NCBI GenBank assembly: GCA_029861795.1
Contig: JAOTYS010000272.1
Location: 1 to 6,412 of the forward strand
DNA: 6,412 nucleotides
Source of the DNA: Gammaproteobacteria bacterium
GTDB lineage: Bacteria; Pseudomonadota; Gammaproteobacteria; Arenicellales; JAOTYS01
Reading direction: 5' to 3'
Shown: piece after piece, positions 6,071 to 6,412 of the stretch
Position numbering within the stretch: position 1 is the stretch's first letter
Layout of the letters: each line of letters begins with the position of its first letter
The notes under the pieces: generated by a model
The model's input: only the letters and a program-made list of their open reading frames with translations
Told to the model about the DNA's origin: nothing
Databases searched by the model: none
Program-made: the position numbers and the translations under genes

Positions 6071-6412
6071 ATGGGTTTGTTAATAGATTCAAGGTCGGAC
6101 TTTACACTCGATAATTTTCTCCATGTCGCCTGGCAAGGGGAGAGTGTTAGCTTAAGTCAGCAATGTAAGCAGCAAATAAAGAGTTGTAGAGCAGCGTTTC
6201 TCGATCTGCTTGATAGTGATCCAGATATCACCATTTACGGCGTCACCACAGGCTATGGACAAAACGCGAAGATAAGACTTGCTCGTGAGGAACGTCAGGT
6301 CCACGCTGCGCGTCCGCTTCATGCCATCATGGTGAGTTTTGGCGAGCCCCTGGCAGAGCGCGTCACGCGAGGAATCGTGTTCGCGAGGCTTGCTAACTTT
6401 GTAGAGGGACAC
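6071..6412 (+). CDS. Aromatic amino acid / histidine ammonia-lyase family protein, N-terminal part (runs off right edge)
   Basis: 114 codons are open to the window edge. ATG 6071 is the first start after an in-frame TGA at 6056-6058; the ribosome binding site is weak. The piece begins MGLLIDSRSDFTLDNFLHVAW and contains TIYGVTTGYGQ (residues 54-64), which corresponds to the catalytic Tyr loop of histidine ammonia-lyase (YGINTGFG; here Tyr56), then SFGEPLAERVTRGIVFARLANF (89-110). This family uses an MIO cofactor formed from Ala-Ser-Gly to eliminate or shift ammonia from amino acids. The Ala-Ser-Gly site, near residue 140-145, lies outside the window, so activity is unconfirmed. In a gapless hand alignment the residue matching His83 of Pseudomonas putida histidase is Ile86, preceded by Ala85, unlike known histidine, tyrosine or phenylalanine lyases. 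A full family member has about 500 residues. The gene follows amidase 2 by 38 bases. Confidence 0.85.
   Translation, partial: MGLLIDSRSDFTLDNFLHVAWQGESVSLSQQCKQQIKSCRAAFLDLLDSDPDITIYGVTTGYGQNAKIRLAREERQVHAARPLHAIMVSFGEPLAERVTRGIVFARLANFVEGH

Noticed and set aside
6152..6412. 86-codon minus-strand frame at the right edge
   Set aside because: It is antisense to the ammonia-lyase family gene, whose plus-strand reading has clear family motifs.

Overview
The window reads as a chromosomal accessory region of a bacterium, probably a gammaproteobacterium. The reasons are moderate GC content, strong AAGGAGG-type ribosome binding sites, and a palindromic element of the GTAG/GAGCGGC REP type familiar from Pseudomonas and relatives. 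No insertion sequence, phage gene, CRISPR array, tRNA or rRNA was seen. The taxonomic guess is weak.

Layout, left to right. A minus-strand gene of unknown function runs off the left edge (start at 144). Next is a plus-strand reading frame (246-806) that looks like a scar: a short SnoaL/ester-cyclase N-terminus joined to a VOC (glyoxalase-like) domain that lacks its first strand. It is followed by an intact DUF488/YeaO-family gene (870-1220). A minus-strand pyridoxamine-phosphate-oxidase-like flavoprotein gene (1487-1897) comes next, and then a 218-base gap holding a REP-like hairpin and a degenerate partial copy. A large amidase-signature enzyme of the nitrile-hydratase-associated Rhodococcus type lies on the minus strand (2116-3639). 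Divergent from it, across a gap with two palindromes, is a GNAT acetyltransferase gene (3878-4465) killed by one stop codon and two frameshifts. The last block is on the plus strand: a second, different amidase-signature enzyme (4596-6032, GTG start) and, 38 bases later, the first 114 codons of an aromatic-amino-acid/histidine ammonia-lyase family gene (6071 to the right edge).

The clearest functional unit is amidase 2 plus the ammonia-lyase family gene, which probably form an operon. An amidase that releases an amino acid or amine, followed by an ammonia-eliminating MIO-type lyase, would be a short nitrogen- or carbon-scavenging route. The substrate is unknown, and by hand alignment the lyase lacks the residues that define the usual histidine, tyrosine or phenylalanine specificity. 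The rest looks like a patchwork of small single-gene units, with two decayed genes among intact ones, as expected of a variable chromosomal region. No stretch over 300 bases lacks a gene or gene remnant.
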